64,000 nucleotides of DNA. Origin: Ecdyonurus torrentis (Eukaryota; Arthropoda; Insecta; Ephemeroptera; Heptageniidae). Location of the stretch: positions 57,993,709 through 58,057,708 of the forward strand of contig OX439128.1 of NCBI GenBank assembly GCA_949318235.1. The letters run 5' to 3'. Below are positions 27,768 through 41,083 of the stretch, piece by piece; position 1 is the first letter of the stretch; the number at the start of each line of letters is the position of its first letter. Below the pieces are notes generated by a model, which saw nothing but the letters and a program-made list of their open reading frames with translations, had not been told where the DNA came from and did not search any database. Position numbers and translations under genes: made by a program.

Positions 27768-29174
27768 TGGATTCTGCGCAATTTTTCACATAAGAATCAC
27801 TCCTCATTTACTTGATTACATGAACTTTTGTTTACAGTATAAAAACTCGATTATCTCAAAAACTATAAGAGTTTAATTTTTCTAATTAGAACCATTAGAT
27901 TCGCCGCGTTTTTTCACATAGGAATCACTCCTTATTTACTTGATTACATGAACTTTTGTTTACAGATTAAAAACTCGATTATTTCAAAAACTATAAGAGC
28001 TAAATTTTTTTTAAGTAGCACCATTGGATTTGGCGCATTTTTTCACAAAAGAATCAGTCTTCATTTACTTGATTACATGAACTTTTGTTTACAGATTAAA
28101 AACTCGATTATTTCAAAAACTATAAGAGTTAAATTTTTTTAAGTAGCACCATTGGATTTGGCGCATTTTTTCACATAAGAATCACTCCTCATTTACTTGA
28201 TTACATGAACTTTTGTTTACAGAATAAAAACTCGATTATCTCAAAAACTATGAGTGTTAAAATTTTTTAAGTAGCACCATTGAATTCTGCGCATTTTTTC
28301 ACATAAGAATCACTCCTTATTTACTTGATTACATGAACTTTTGTTTACAGATTAAAAACTCGATTATCTCAAAAACTATAAGAGTTAAATTTTTTTTAAT
28401 TGCACCATTGGATTTGGCGCATTTTTTCACATAAGAATCACTCCTTATTTACTTGATTACATGAACTTTTGTTTACAGATTAAAAACTCGATTATTTCAA
28501 AAACTATAAGAGTTAAATTTTTTTAAGTAGCACCATTGGATTTGGCGCATTTTTTCACATAAGAATCAGTCCTTATTTACTTGATTACATGAACTTTTGT
28601 TAACAGATCAAAAACTCGATTATTTCAAAAACTATAAGAGTTAAATTTTTTTAAGTAGCACCATTGGATTTGGCGCATTTTTTCACATAAGAATCACTCC
28701 TCATTTACTTGATTACATGAACTTTTGTTTACAGTATAAAAACTCGATTATCTCAAAAACTATGAGTGTTAAAATTTTTTAAGTACCACCATTGAACTCG
28801 CGCATTTTTTCACATAAGAATCACTCCTTATTTACTTGATTACATGAACTTTTGTTTACAGATTAAAAACTCGATTATCTCAAAAACTATAAGAGTTAAT
28901 TTTTTTTAATTGCACCATTGGATTTGGCGCATATTTTCACATAAGAATCACTCCTTATTTACTTGATTACATGAACTTTTGTTTACAGTGTAAAAACTCG
29001 ATTATCTCAAAAACTATTAGAGTTAAAATTTTTTAAGTAGCACCATTGGATTCTGCGCATTTTTTCACATAAGAATCACTCCTTATTTACTTGATTACAT
29101 GAACTTTTGTTTACAGTATAAAAACTCGATTATCTCAAAAACAATTAGAGTTAAAATTTTTTAAGTAGTACCAT
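27768..29174 (+). repeat. Higher-order unit 22: 11 monomers by deletion, last k-l-m-n tail
   Basis: Order a, b/e hybrid, f, g, h, x2, k', l, m, n, o (1407 bp). It is a 14-monomer unit of the unit 15 type lacking three monomers; the b/e hybrid near 27983 is the join. This f is the last with CACAAAAG, and the k', l, m and n types are not seen after this unit. Confidence 0.87.
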
Positions 29175-30582
29175 TGGATTCTGCGCAATTTTTCACATAA
29201 GAATCACTCCTCATTTACTTGATTACATGAACTTTTGTTTACAGTATAAAAACTCGATTATCTCAAAAACTATAAGAGTTTAATTTTTCTAATTAGCACC
29301 ATTAGATTCGCCGCGTTTTTTCACATAGGAATCACTCCTTATTTACTTGATTACATGAACTTTTGTTTACAGATTAAAAACTCGATTATCTCAAAAACTA
29401 TGAGTGTTAAAATTTTTTCAGTAGCACCATTGAATTCTGCGCATTTTTTCAAATAAGAATCACTCCTCATTTACTTGGTTACATGAACTTTTGTTTACAG
29501 ATTAAAAACTCGATTATCTCAAAAACTATACAACTTAAAATTTTTTAAGTACCACCATTGGACTCGGCGCATTTTTTCACATAAGAATCACTTTTTATTT
29601 ACATGATTACATGAACTTTTGTTTACAGATTAAAACTCGATTATCTCAAAAACTATAAGAGTTAAAATTTTTTAATTAGCACCATTAGATTCGCCGCATT
29701 TTTTCACATAAGAATCACTCCTTATTTACTTGATTACATGAACTTTTGTTTACAGATTAAAAACTCGATTATTTCAAAAACTATAAGAGCTAAATTTTTT
29801 TTAAGTAGCACCATTGGATTTGGCGCATTTTTTCACATAAGAATCAGTCTTCATTTACTTGATTACATGAACTTTTGTTTACAGATTAAAAACTCGATTA
29901 TTTCAAAAACTATAAGAGTTAAATTTTTTTAAGTAGCACCATTGGATTTGGCGCATTTTTTCACATAAGAATCACTCCTCATTTACTTGATTACATGAAC
30001 TTTTGTTTACAGAATAAAAACTCGATTATCTCAAAAATTATGAGTGTTAAAATTTTTTAAGTAGCACCATTGAATTCTGCGCATTTTTTCACATAAGAAT
30101 CACTCCTTATTTACTTGATTACATGAACTTTTGTTTACAGATTAAAAACTCGATTATCTCAAAAACTATAAGAGTTAAATTTTTTTTAATTGCACCATTG
30201 GATTTGGCGCATTTTTTCACATAAGAATCATTCCTTATTTACTTGATTACATGAACTTTTGTTTACAGTATAAAAACTCGATTATCTCAAAAACTATTAG
30301 AGTTAAAATTTTTTAAGTAGCACCATTGGATTCTGCGCATTTTTTCACATAAGAATCACTCCTCATTTACTTGATTACATGAACTTTTGTTTACAGAATA
30401 AAAACTCGATTATCTCAAAAACTATAAGTGTTAAAATTTTTTAAGTAGCACCATTGAATTCTGCGCATTTTTTCACATAAGAATCACTCCTTATTTACTT
30501 GATTACATGAACTTTTGTTTACAGTATAAAAACTCGATTATCTCAAAAACAATTAGAGTTAAAATTTTTTAAGTAGTACCAT
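29175..30582 (+). repeat. Higher-order unit 23: third copy of unit 16
   Basis: 1408 bp with the CATGATTAC, ATTAAAACTC and AAATTATGAG markers. It lies at an offset of 9726 bp from unit 16 and is followed by a copy of unit 17. Confidence 0.88.
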
Positions 30583-32630
30583 TGGATTCTGCGCAATTTT
30601 TCACATAAGAATCACTCCTCATTTACTTGATTACATGAACTTTTGTTTACAGTATAAAAACTCGATTATCTCAAAAACTATAAGAGTTTAATTTTTCTAA
30701 TTAGAACCATTAGATTCGCCGCGTTTTTTCACATAGGAATCACTCCTTATTTACTTGATTACATGAACTTTTGTTTACAGATTAAAAACTCGATTATCTC
30801 AAAAACTATGAGTGTTAAAATTTTTTCAGTAGCACCATTGAATTCTGCGCATTTTTTCAAATAAGAATCACTCCTCATTTACTTGGTTACATGAACTTTT
30901 GTTTACAGATTAAAAACTCGATTATCTCAAAAACTATACAACTTAAATTTTTTTAAGTACCACCATTGGACTCGGCGCATTTTTTCACATAAGAATCACT
31001 TTTTATTTACTTGATTACATGAACTTTTGTTTACAGATTAAAAACTCGATTATCTCAAAAACTATAAGAGTTAAAATTTTTTAATTAGCACCATTAGATT
31101 CGCCGCATTTTTTCACATAAGAATCACTCCTTATTTACTTGATTACATGAACTTTTGTTTACAGATTAAAAACTCGATTATTTCAAAAACTATAAGAGCT
31201 AAATTTTTTTTAAGTAGCACCATTGGATTTGGCGCATTTTTTCACATAAGAATCAGTCTTCATTTACTTGATTACATGAACTTTTGTTTACAGATTAAAA
31301 ACTCGATTATTTCAAAAACTATAAGAGTTAAATTTTTTTAAGTAGCACCATTGGATTTGGCGCATTTTTTCACATAAGAATCACTCCTCATTTACTTGAT
31401 TACATGAACTTTTGTTTACAGAATAAAAACTCGATTATCTCAAAAACTATGAGTGTTAAAATTTTTTAGGTAGCACCATTGAATTCTGCGCATTTTTTCA
31501 CATAAGAATCACTCCTTATTTACTTGATTACATGAACTTTTGTTTACAGATTAAAAACTCGATTATCTCAAAAACTATAAGAGTTAAATTTTTTTAATTG
31601 CACCATTGGATTTGGCGCATTTTTTCACATAAGAATCACTCCTTATTTACTTGATTACATGAACTTTTGTTTACAGTATAAAAACTCGATTATCTCAAAA
31701 ACTATTAGAGTTAAAATTTTTTAAGTAGCACCATTGGATTCTGCGCATTTTTTCACATAAGAATCACTCCTCATTTACTTGATTACATGAACTTTTGTTT
31801 ACAGAATAAAAACTCGATTATCTCAAAAACTATAAGTGTTAAAATTTTTTAAGTAGCACCATTGAATTCTGCGCATTTTTTCACATAAGAATCAGTCTTC
31901 ATTTACTTGATTACATGAACTTTTGTTTACAGATTAAAAACTCGATTATTTCAAAAACTATAAGAGTTAAATTTTTTTAAGTAGCACCATTGGATTTGGC
32001 GCATTTTTTCACATAAGAATCACTCCTCATTTACTTGATTACATGAACTTTTGTTTACAGAATAAAAACTCGATTATCTCAAAAATTATGAGTGTTAAAA
32101 TTTTTTAAGTAGCACCATTGAATTCTGCGCATTTTTTCACATAAGAATCACTCCTTATTTACTTGATTACATGAACTTTTGTTTACAGATTAAAAACTCG
32201 ATTATCTCAAAAACTATAAGAGTTAAATTTTTTTTAATTGCACCATTGGATTTGGCGCATTTTTTCACATAAGAATCATTCCTTATTTACTTGATTACAT
32301 GAACTTTTGTTTACAGTATAAAAACTCGATTATCTCAAAAACTATTAGAGTTAAAATTTTTTAAGTAGCACCATTGGATTCTGCGCATTTTTTCACATAA
32401 GAATCACTCCTCATTTACTTGATTACATGAACTTTTGTTTACAGAATAAAAACTCGATTATCTCAAAAACTATAAGTGTTAAAATTTTTTAAGTAGCACC
32501 ATTGAATTCTGCGCATTTTTTCACATAAGAATCACTCCTTATTTACTTGATTACATGAACTTTTGTTTACAGTATAAAAACTCGATTATCTCAAAAACAA
32601 TTAGAGTTAAAATTTTTTAAGTAGTACCAT
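30583..32630 (+). repeat. Higher-order unit 24: copy of unit 17, 16 monomers
   Basis: 2048 bp with the same internal five-monomer duplication, the same TGAATTC-to-CAGTCTTC hybrid (near 31890) and the same TTTTAGGTAG variant as 20857-22904. Confidence 0.88.
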
Positions 32631-34939
32631 TGGATTCTGCGCAATTTTTCACATAAGAATCACTCCTCATTTACTTGATTACATGAACTTTTGTTTACAG
32701 TATAAAAACTCGATTATCTCAAAAACTATAAGAGTTTAATTTTTCTAATTAGAACCATTAGATTCGCCGCGTTTTTTCACATAGGAATCACTCCTTATTT
32801 ACTTGATTACATGAACTTTTGTTTACAGATTAAAAACTCGATTATCTCAAAAACTATGAGTGTTAAAATTTTTTCAGTAGCACCATTGAATTCTGCGCAT
32901 TTTTTCAAATAAGAATCACTCCTCATTTACTTGGTTACATGAACTTTTGTTTACAGATTAAAAACTCGATTATCTCAAAAACTATACAACTTAAATTTTT
33001 TTAAGTACCACCATTGGACTCGGCGCATTTTTTCACATAAGAATCACTTTTTATTTACTTGATTACATGAACTTTTGTTTACAGATTAAAAACTCGATTA
33101 TCTCAAAAACTATAAGAGTTAAAATTTTTTAATTAGCACCATTAGATTCGCCGCATTTTTTCACATAAGAATCACTCCTTATTTACTTGATTACATGAAC
33201 TTTTGTTTACAGATTAAAAACTCGATTATTTCAAAAACTATAAGAGCTAAATTTTTTTTAAGTAGCACCATTGGATTTGGCGCATTTTTTCACATAAGAA
33301 TCAGTCTTCATTTACTTGATTACATGAACTTTTGTTTACAGATTAAAAACTCGATTATTTTTTTAAAAACTATAAGAGTTAAATTTTTTTAAGTAGCACC
33401 ATTGGATTTGGCGCATTTTTTCACATAAGAATCACTCCTCATTTACTTGATTACATGAACTTTTGTTTACAGAATAAAAACTCGATTATCTCAAAAACTA
33501 TGAGTGTTAAAATTTTTTAGGTAGCACCATTGAATTCTGCGCATTTTTTCACATAAGAATCACTCCTTATTTACTTGATTACATGAACTTTTGTTTACAG
33601 ATTAAAAACTCGATTATCTCAAAAACTATAAGAGTTAAATTTTTTTTAATTGCACCATTGGATTTGGCGCATTTTTTCACATAAGAATCACTCCTTATTT
33701 ACTTGATTACATGAACTTTTGTTTACAGTATAAAAACTCGATTATCTCAAAAACTATTAGAGTTAAAATTTTTTAAGTAGCACCATTGGATTCTGCGCAT
33801 TTTTTCACATAAGAATCACTCCTCATTTACTTGATTACATGAACTTTTGTTTACAGAATAAAAACTCGATTATCTCAAAAACTATAAGTGTTAAAATTTT
33901 TTAAGTAGCACCATTGATTTCTGCGCATTTTTTCACATAAGAATCACTCCTCATTTACTTGATTACATGAACTTTTGTTTACAGTATAAAAACTCGATTA
34001 TCTCAAAAACTATTAGAGTTAAATTTTTCTAATTAGCACCATTAGATTCGCCGCATTTTTTCACATAAGAATCACTCCTTATTTACTTGATTACATGAAC
34101 TTTTGTTTACAGATTAAAAACTCGATTAATTCAAAAACTATAAGAGCTAAATTTTTTTTAAGTAGCACCATTGGATTTGGCGCATTTTTTCACATAAGAA
34201 TCAGTCTTCATTTACTTGATTACATGAACTTTTGTTTACAGATTAAAAACTCGATTATTTCAAAAACTATAAGAGTTAATTTTTTTTAAGAAGCACCATT
34301 GGATTTGGCGCATTTTTTCACATAAGAATCACTCCTCATTTACTTGATTACATGAACTTTTGTTTACAGAATAAAAACTCGATTATCTCAAAAACTATGA
34401 GTGTTAAAATTTTTTAAGTAGCACCATTGAATTCTGCGCATTTTTTCACATAAGAATCACTCCTTATTTACTTGATTACATGAACTTTTGTTTACAGATT
34501 AAAAACTCGATTATCTCAAAAACTATAAGAGTTAAAATTTTTTAAGTAGCACCATTGAATTCTGCGCATTTTTTCACATAAGAATCACTCCTCATTTACT
34601 TGATTACATGAACTTTTGTTTACAGTATAAAAACTCGATTATCTCAAAAACTATTAGAGTTAAATTTTTCTAATTAGCACCATTAGATTCGCCGCATTTT
34701 TTCACATAAGAATCACTCCTTATTTACTTGATTACATGAACTTTTGTTTACAGATTAAAAACTCGATTATTTCAAAAACTATAAGAGTTAAATTTTTTTA
34801 AGTAGCACCATTGGATTTGGCGCATTTTTTCACATAAGAATCAGTCTTCATTTACTTGATTACATGAACTTTTGTTTACAGATTAAAAACTCGATTATTT
34901 CAAAAACTATAAGAGTTAAATTTTTTTAAGTAGCACCAT
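32631..34939 (+). repeat. Higher-order unit 25: 18 monomers, first p-e-f endings
   Basis: Order a-h, i', j', p, e, f, g, h, p, e, f (2309 bp). The p type appears here for the first time and joins an a-like tail to an e monomer. f near 33358-33364 has a C replaced by four T (+3 bp), giving a 65-codon frame. e near 34130 has ATTAATTC, and f near 34290 has AAGAAGCACC. The first p head reads TGATTTCTGCGC. Confidence 0.86.
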
Positions 34940-36346
34940 TGGATTTGGCGCATTTTTTCACATAAGAATCACTCCTTATTTACTTGATTACATGAACTTT
35001 TGTTTACAGTATAAAAACTCGATTATCTCAAAAACTATAAGAGTTTAATTTTTCTAATTAGCACCATTAGATTCGCCGCGTTTTTTCACATAAGAATCAC
35101 TCCTTATTTACTTGATTACATGAACTTTTGTTTACAGATTAAAAACTCGATTATCTCAAAAACTATGAGTGTTAAAATTTTTTCAGTAGCACCATTGAAT
35201 TCTGCGCATTTTTTCAAATAAGAATCACTCCTCATTTACTTGGTTACATGAACTTTTGTTTACAGATTAAAAACTCGATTATCTCAAAAACTATACACTT
35301 AAAATTTTTTAAGTACCACCATTGGACTCGGCGCATTTTTTCACATAAGAATCACTTTTTATTTACTTGATTACATGAACTTTTGTTTACAGATTAAAAC
35401 TCGATTATCTCAAAAACTATAAGAGGTAAAATTTTTTAATTAGCACCATTAGATTCGCCGCATTTTTTCACATAAGAATCACTCCTTATTTACTTGATTA
35501 CATGAACTTTTGTTTACAGATTAAAAACTCGATTATTTCAAAAACTATAAGAGCTAAATTTTTTTTAAGTAGCACCATTGGATTTGGCGCATTTTTTCAC
35601 ATAAGAATCAGTCTTCATTTACTTGATTACATGAACTTTTGTTTACAGATTAAAAACTCGATTATTTCAAAAACTATAAGAGTTAAATTTTTTTAAGTAG
35701 CACCATTGGATTTGGCGCATTTTTTCACATAAGAATCACTCCTCATTTACTTGATTACATGAACTTTTGTTTACAGAATAAAAACTCGATTATCTCAAAA
35801 ACTATGAGTGTTAAAATTTTTTAAGTAGCACCATTGAATTCTGCGCATTTTTTCACATAAGAATCACTCCTTATTTACTTGATTACATGAACTTTTGTTT
35901 ACAGATTAAAAACTCGATTATCTCAAAAACTATAAGAGTTAAATTTTTTTTAATTGCACCATTGGATTTGGCGCATTTTTTCACATAAGAATCATTCCTT
36001 ATTTACTTGATTACATGAACTTTTGTTTACAGTATAAAAACTCGATTATCTCAAAAACTATTAGAGTTAAAATTTTTTAAGTAGCACCATTGGATTCTGC
36101 GCATTTTTTCACATAAGAATCACTCCTCATTTACTTGATTACATGAACTTTTGTTTACAGAATAAAAACTCGATTATCTCAAAAACTATAAGTGTTAAAA
36201 TTTTTTAAGTAGCACCATTGAATTCTGCGCATTTTTTCACATAAGAATCACTCCTTATTTACTTGATTACATGAACTTTTGTTTACAGTATAAAAACTCG
36301 ATTATCTCAAAAACAATTAGAGTTAAAATTTTTTAAGTAGTACCAT
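34940..36346 (+). repeat. Higher-order unit 26: 11 monomers starting with the hybrid a'
   Basis: Order a', b-h, i', j', o (1407 bp). The first monomer has TGGATTTGGCGC/CTCCTTAT but an a tail, the form that begins all units from 50306 on. b has CATAAGAATC in place of CATAGGAATC. c has ACACTT (one base lost), and d has ATTAAAACTC and AAGAGGTAAA. Matches 38524 onward at an offset of 3584 bp. Confidence 0.87.
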
Positions 36347-37755
36347 TGGATTCTGCGCAATTTTTCACATAAGAATCACTCCTCATTTACTTGATTACAT
36401 GAACTTTTGTTTACAGTATAAAAACTCGATTATCTCAAAAACTATAAGAGTTTAATTTTTCTAATTAGAACCATTAGATTCGCCGCGTTTTTTCACATAG
36501 GAATCACTCCTTATTTACTTGATTACATGAACTTTTGTTTACAGATTAAAAACTCGATTATCTCAAAAACTATGAGTGTTAAAATTTTTTCAGTAGCACC
36601 ATTGAATTCTGCGCATTTTTTCAAATAAGAATCACTCCTCATTTACTTGGTTACATGAACTTTTGTTTACAGATTAAAAACTCGATTATCTCAAAAACTA
36701 TACAACTTAAATTTTTTTAAGTACCACCATTGGACTCGGCGCATTTTTTCACATAAGAATCACTTTTTATTTACTTGATTACATGAACTTTTGTTTACAG
36801 ATTAAAAACTCGATTATCTCAAAAACTATAAGAGTTAAAATTTTTTAATTAGCACCATTAGATTCGCCGCATTTTTTCACATAAGAATCACTCCTTATTT
36901 ACTTGATTACATGAACGTTTGTTTACAGATTAAAAACTCGATTATTTCAAAAACTATAAGAGCTAAATTTTTTTTAAGTAGCACCATTGGATTTGGCGCA
37001 TTTTTTCACATAAGAATCAGTCTTCATTTACTTGATTACATGAACTTTTGTTTACAGATTAAAAACTCGATTATTTCAAAAACTATAAGAGTTAAATTTT
37101 TTTAAGTAGCACCATTGGATTTGGCGCATTTTTTCACATAAGAATCACTCCTCATTTACTTGATTACATGAACTTTTGTTTACAGAATAAAAACTCGATT
37201 ATCTCAAAAACTATGAGTGTTAAAATTTTTTAAGTAGCACCATTGAATTCTGCGCATTTTTTCACATAAGAATCACTCCTTATTTACTTGATTACATGAA
37301 CTTTTGTTTACAGATTAAAAACTCGATTATCTCAAAAACTATAAGAGTTAAATTTTTTTTAATTGCACCATTGGATTTGGCGCATTTTTTCACATAAGAA
37401 TCATTCCTTATTTACTTGATTACATGAACTTTTGTTTACAGTATAAAAACTCGATTATCTCAAAAACTATTAGAGTTAAAATTTTTTAAGTAGCACCATT
37501 GGATTCTGCGCATTTTTTCACATAAGAATCACTCCTCATTTACTTGATTACATGAACTTTTGTTTACAGAATAAAAACTCGATTATCTCAAAAACTATAA
37601 GTGTTAAAATTTTTTAAGTAGCACCATTGAATTCTGCGCATTTTTTCACATAAGAATCACTCCTTATTTACTTGATTACATGAACTTTTGTTTACAGTAT
37701 AAAAACTCGATTATCTCAAAAACAATTAGAGTTAAAATTTTTTAAGTAGTACCAT
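36347..37755 (+). repeat. Higher-order unit 27: 11-mer, 1409 bp
   Basis: Canonical a-h, i', j', o. The e monomer has GAACGTTTG (G at 36917), found elsewhere only at 40245. It duplicates 39675-41083 at an offset of 3328 bp. Confidence 0.89.
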
Positions 37756-38523
37756 TGGATTCTGCGCAATTTTTCACATAAGAATCACTCCTCATTTACT
37801 TGATTACATGAACTTTTGTTTACAGTATAAAAACTCGATTATCTCAAAAACTATAAGAGTTTAATTTTTCTAATTAGAACCATTAGATTCGCCGCGTTTT
37901 TTCACATAGGAATCACTCCTTATTTACTTGATTACATGAACTTTTGTTTACAGATTAAAAACTCGATTATCTCAAAAACTATGAGTGTTAAAATTTTTTC
38001 AGTAGCACCATTGAATTCTGCGCATTTTTTCAAATAAGAATCACTCCTCATTTACTTGGTTACATGAACTTTTGTTTACAGATTAAAAACTCGATTATCT
38101 CAAAAACTATACAACTTAAATTTTTTTAAGTACCACCATTGGACTCGGCGCATTTTTTCACATAAGAATCACTTTTTATTTACTTGATTACATGAACTTT
38201 TGTTTACAGATTAAAAACTCGATTATCTCAAAAACTATAAGAGTTAAAATTTTTTAATTAGCACCATTAGATTCGCCGCATTTTTTCACATAAGAATCAC
38301 TCCTTATTTACTTGATTACATGAACTTTTGTTTACAGATTAAAAACTCGATTATTTCAAAAACTATAAGAGTTAAATTTTTTTAAGTAGCACCATTGGAT
38401 TTGGCGCATTTTTTCACATAAGAATCAGTCTTCATTTACTTGATTACATGAACTTTTGTTTACAGATTAAAAACTCGATTATTTCAAAAACTATAAGAGT
38501 TAAATTTTTTTAAGTAGCACCAT
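37756..38523 (+). repeat. Higher-order unit 28: truncated, 6 monomers a-f
   Basis: 768 bp. Only the cassette is present. Its e monomer carries an f-type tail (AAGAGTTAAAT), and an a' monomer follows directly, so the g-o tail has been lost at this join. Confidence 0.86.
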
Positions 38524-39674
38524 TGGATTTGGCGCATTTTTTCACATAAGAATCACTCCTTATTTACTTGATTACATGAACTTTTGTTTACAGTATAAAA
38601 ACTCGATTATCTCAAAAACTATAAGAGTTTAATTTTTCTAATTAGCACCATTAGATTCGCCGCGTTTTTTCACATAAGAATCACTCCTTATTTACTTGAT
38701 TACATGAACTTTTGTTTACAGATTAAAAACTCGATTATCTCAAAAACTATGAGTGTTAAAATTTTTTCAGTAGCACCATTGAATTCTGCGCATTTTTTCA
38801 AATAAGAATCACTCCTCATTTACTTGGTTACATGAACTTTTGTTTACAGATTAAAAACTCGATTATCTCAAAAACTATACACTTAAAATTTTTTAAGTAC
38901 CACCATTGGACTCGGCGCATTTTTTCACATAAGAATCACTTTTTATTTACTTGATTACATGAACTTTTGTTTACAGATTAAAACTCGATTATCTCAAAAA
39001 CTATAAGAGGTAAAATTTTTTAATTAGCACCATTAGATTCGCCGCATTTTTTCACATAAGAATCACTCCTTATTTACTTGATTACATGAACTTTTGTTTA
39101 CAGATTAAAAACTCGATTATTTCAAAAACTATAAGAGCTAAATTTTTTTTAAGTAGCACCATTGGATTTGGCGCATTTTTTCACATAAGAATCAGTCTTC
39201 ATTTACTTGATTACATGAACTTTTGTTTACAGATTAAAAACTCGATTATTTCAAAAACTATAAGAGTTAAATTTTTTTAAGTAGCACCATTGGATTTGGC
39301 GCATTTTTTCACATAAGAATCACTCCTCATTTACTTGATTACATGAACTTTTGTTTACAGAATAAAAACTCGATTATCTCAAAAACTATGAGTGTTAAAA
39401 TTTTTTAAGTAGCACCATTGAATTCTGCGCATTTTTTCACATAAGAATCACTCCTTATTTACTTGATTACATGAACTTTTGTTTACAGATTAAAAACTCG
39501 ATTATCTCAAAAACTATAAGAGTTAAATTTTTTTTAATTGCACCATTGGATTTGGCGCATTTTTTCACATAAGAATCATTCCTTATTTACTTGATTACAT
39601 GAACTTTTGTTTACAGTATAAAAACTCGATTATCTCAAAAACTATTAGAGTTAAAATTTTTTAAGTAGCACCAT
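38524..39674 (+). repeat. Higher-order unit 29: 9 monomers a', b-h, i'
   Basis: 1151 bp. It shares ACACTT, ATTAAAACTC and AAGAGGTAAA with unit 26 (offset 3584 bp). The unit stops after i', because the next monomer is a j'/a hybrid. Confidence 0.86.
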
Positions 39675-41083
39675 TGGATTCTGCGCATTTTTTCACATAA
39701 GAATCACTCCTCATTTACTTGATTACATGAACTTTTGTTTACAGTATAAAAACTCGATTATCTCAAAAACTATAAGAGTTTAATTTTTCTAATTAGAACC
39801 ATTAGATTCGCCGCGTTTTTTCACATAGGAATCACTCCTTATTTACTTGATTACATGAACTTTTGTTTACAGATTAAAAACTCGATTATCTCAAAAACTA
39901 TGAGTGTTAAAATTTTTTCAGTAGCACCATTGAATTCTGCGCATTTTTTCAAATAAGAATCACTCCTCATTTACTTGGTTACATGAACTTTTGTTTACAG
40001 ATTAAAAACTCGATTATCTCAAAAACTATACAACTTAAATTTTTTTAAGTACCACCATTGGACTCGGCGCATTTTTTCACATAAGAATCACTTTTTATTT
40101 ACTTGATTACATGAACTTTTGTTTACAGATTAAAAACTCGATTATCTCAAAAACTATAAGAGTTAAAATTTTTTAATTAGCACCATTAGATTCGCCGCAT
40201 TTTTTCACATAAGAATCACTCCTTATTTACTTGATTACATGAACGTTTGTTTACAGATTAAAAACTCGATTATTTCAAAAACTATAAGAGCTAAATTTTT
40301 TTTAAGTAGCACCATTGGATTTGGCGCATTTTTTCACATAAGAATCAGTCTTCATTTACTTGATTACATGAACTTTTGTTTACAGATTAAAAACTCGATT
40401 ATTTCAAAAACTATAAGAGTTAAATTTTTTTAAGTAGCACCATTGGATTTGGCGCATTTTTTCACATAAGAATCACTCCTCATTTACTTGATTACATGAA
40501 CTTTTGTTTACAGAATAAAAACTCGATTATCTCAAAAACTATGAGTGTTAAAATTTTTTAAGTAGCACCATTGAATTCTGCGCATTTTTTCACATAAGAA
40601 TCACTCCTTATTTACTTGATTACATGAACTTTTGTTTACAGATTAAAAACTCGATTATCTCAAAAACTATAAGAGTTAAATTTTTTTTAATTGCACCATT
40701 GGATTTGGCGCATTTTTTCACATAAGAATCATTCCTTATTTACTTGATTACATGAACTTTTGTTTACAGTATAAAAACTCGATTATCTCAAAAACTATTA
40801 GAGTTAAAATTTTTTAAGTAGCACCATTGGATTCTGCGCATTTTTTCACATAAGAATCACTCCTCATTTACTTGATTACATGAACTTTTGTTTACAGAAT
40901 AAAAACTCGATTATCTCAAAAACTATAAGTGTTAAAATTTTTTAAGTAGCACCATTGAATTCTGCGCATTTTTTCACATAAGAATCACTCCTTATTTACT
41001 TGATTACATGAACTTTTGTTTACAGTATAAAAACTCGATTATCTCAAAAACAATTAGAGTTAAAATTTTTTAAGTAGTACCAT
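39675..41083 (+). repeat. Higher-order unit 30: 11-mer with a j'/a hybrid start
   Basis: 1409 bp. The first monomer has TGGATTCTGCGCATTT (j' head) and then CAG-TATA with an a tail. The rest matches unit 27, including GAACGTTTG (G at 40245). The switch from similarity with 34940-36150 to similarity with 36400-38365 happens within this first monomer. Confidence 0.87.
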
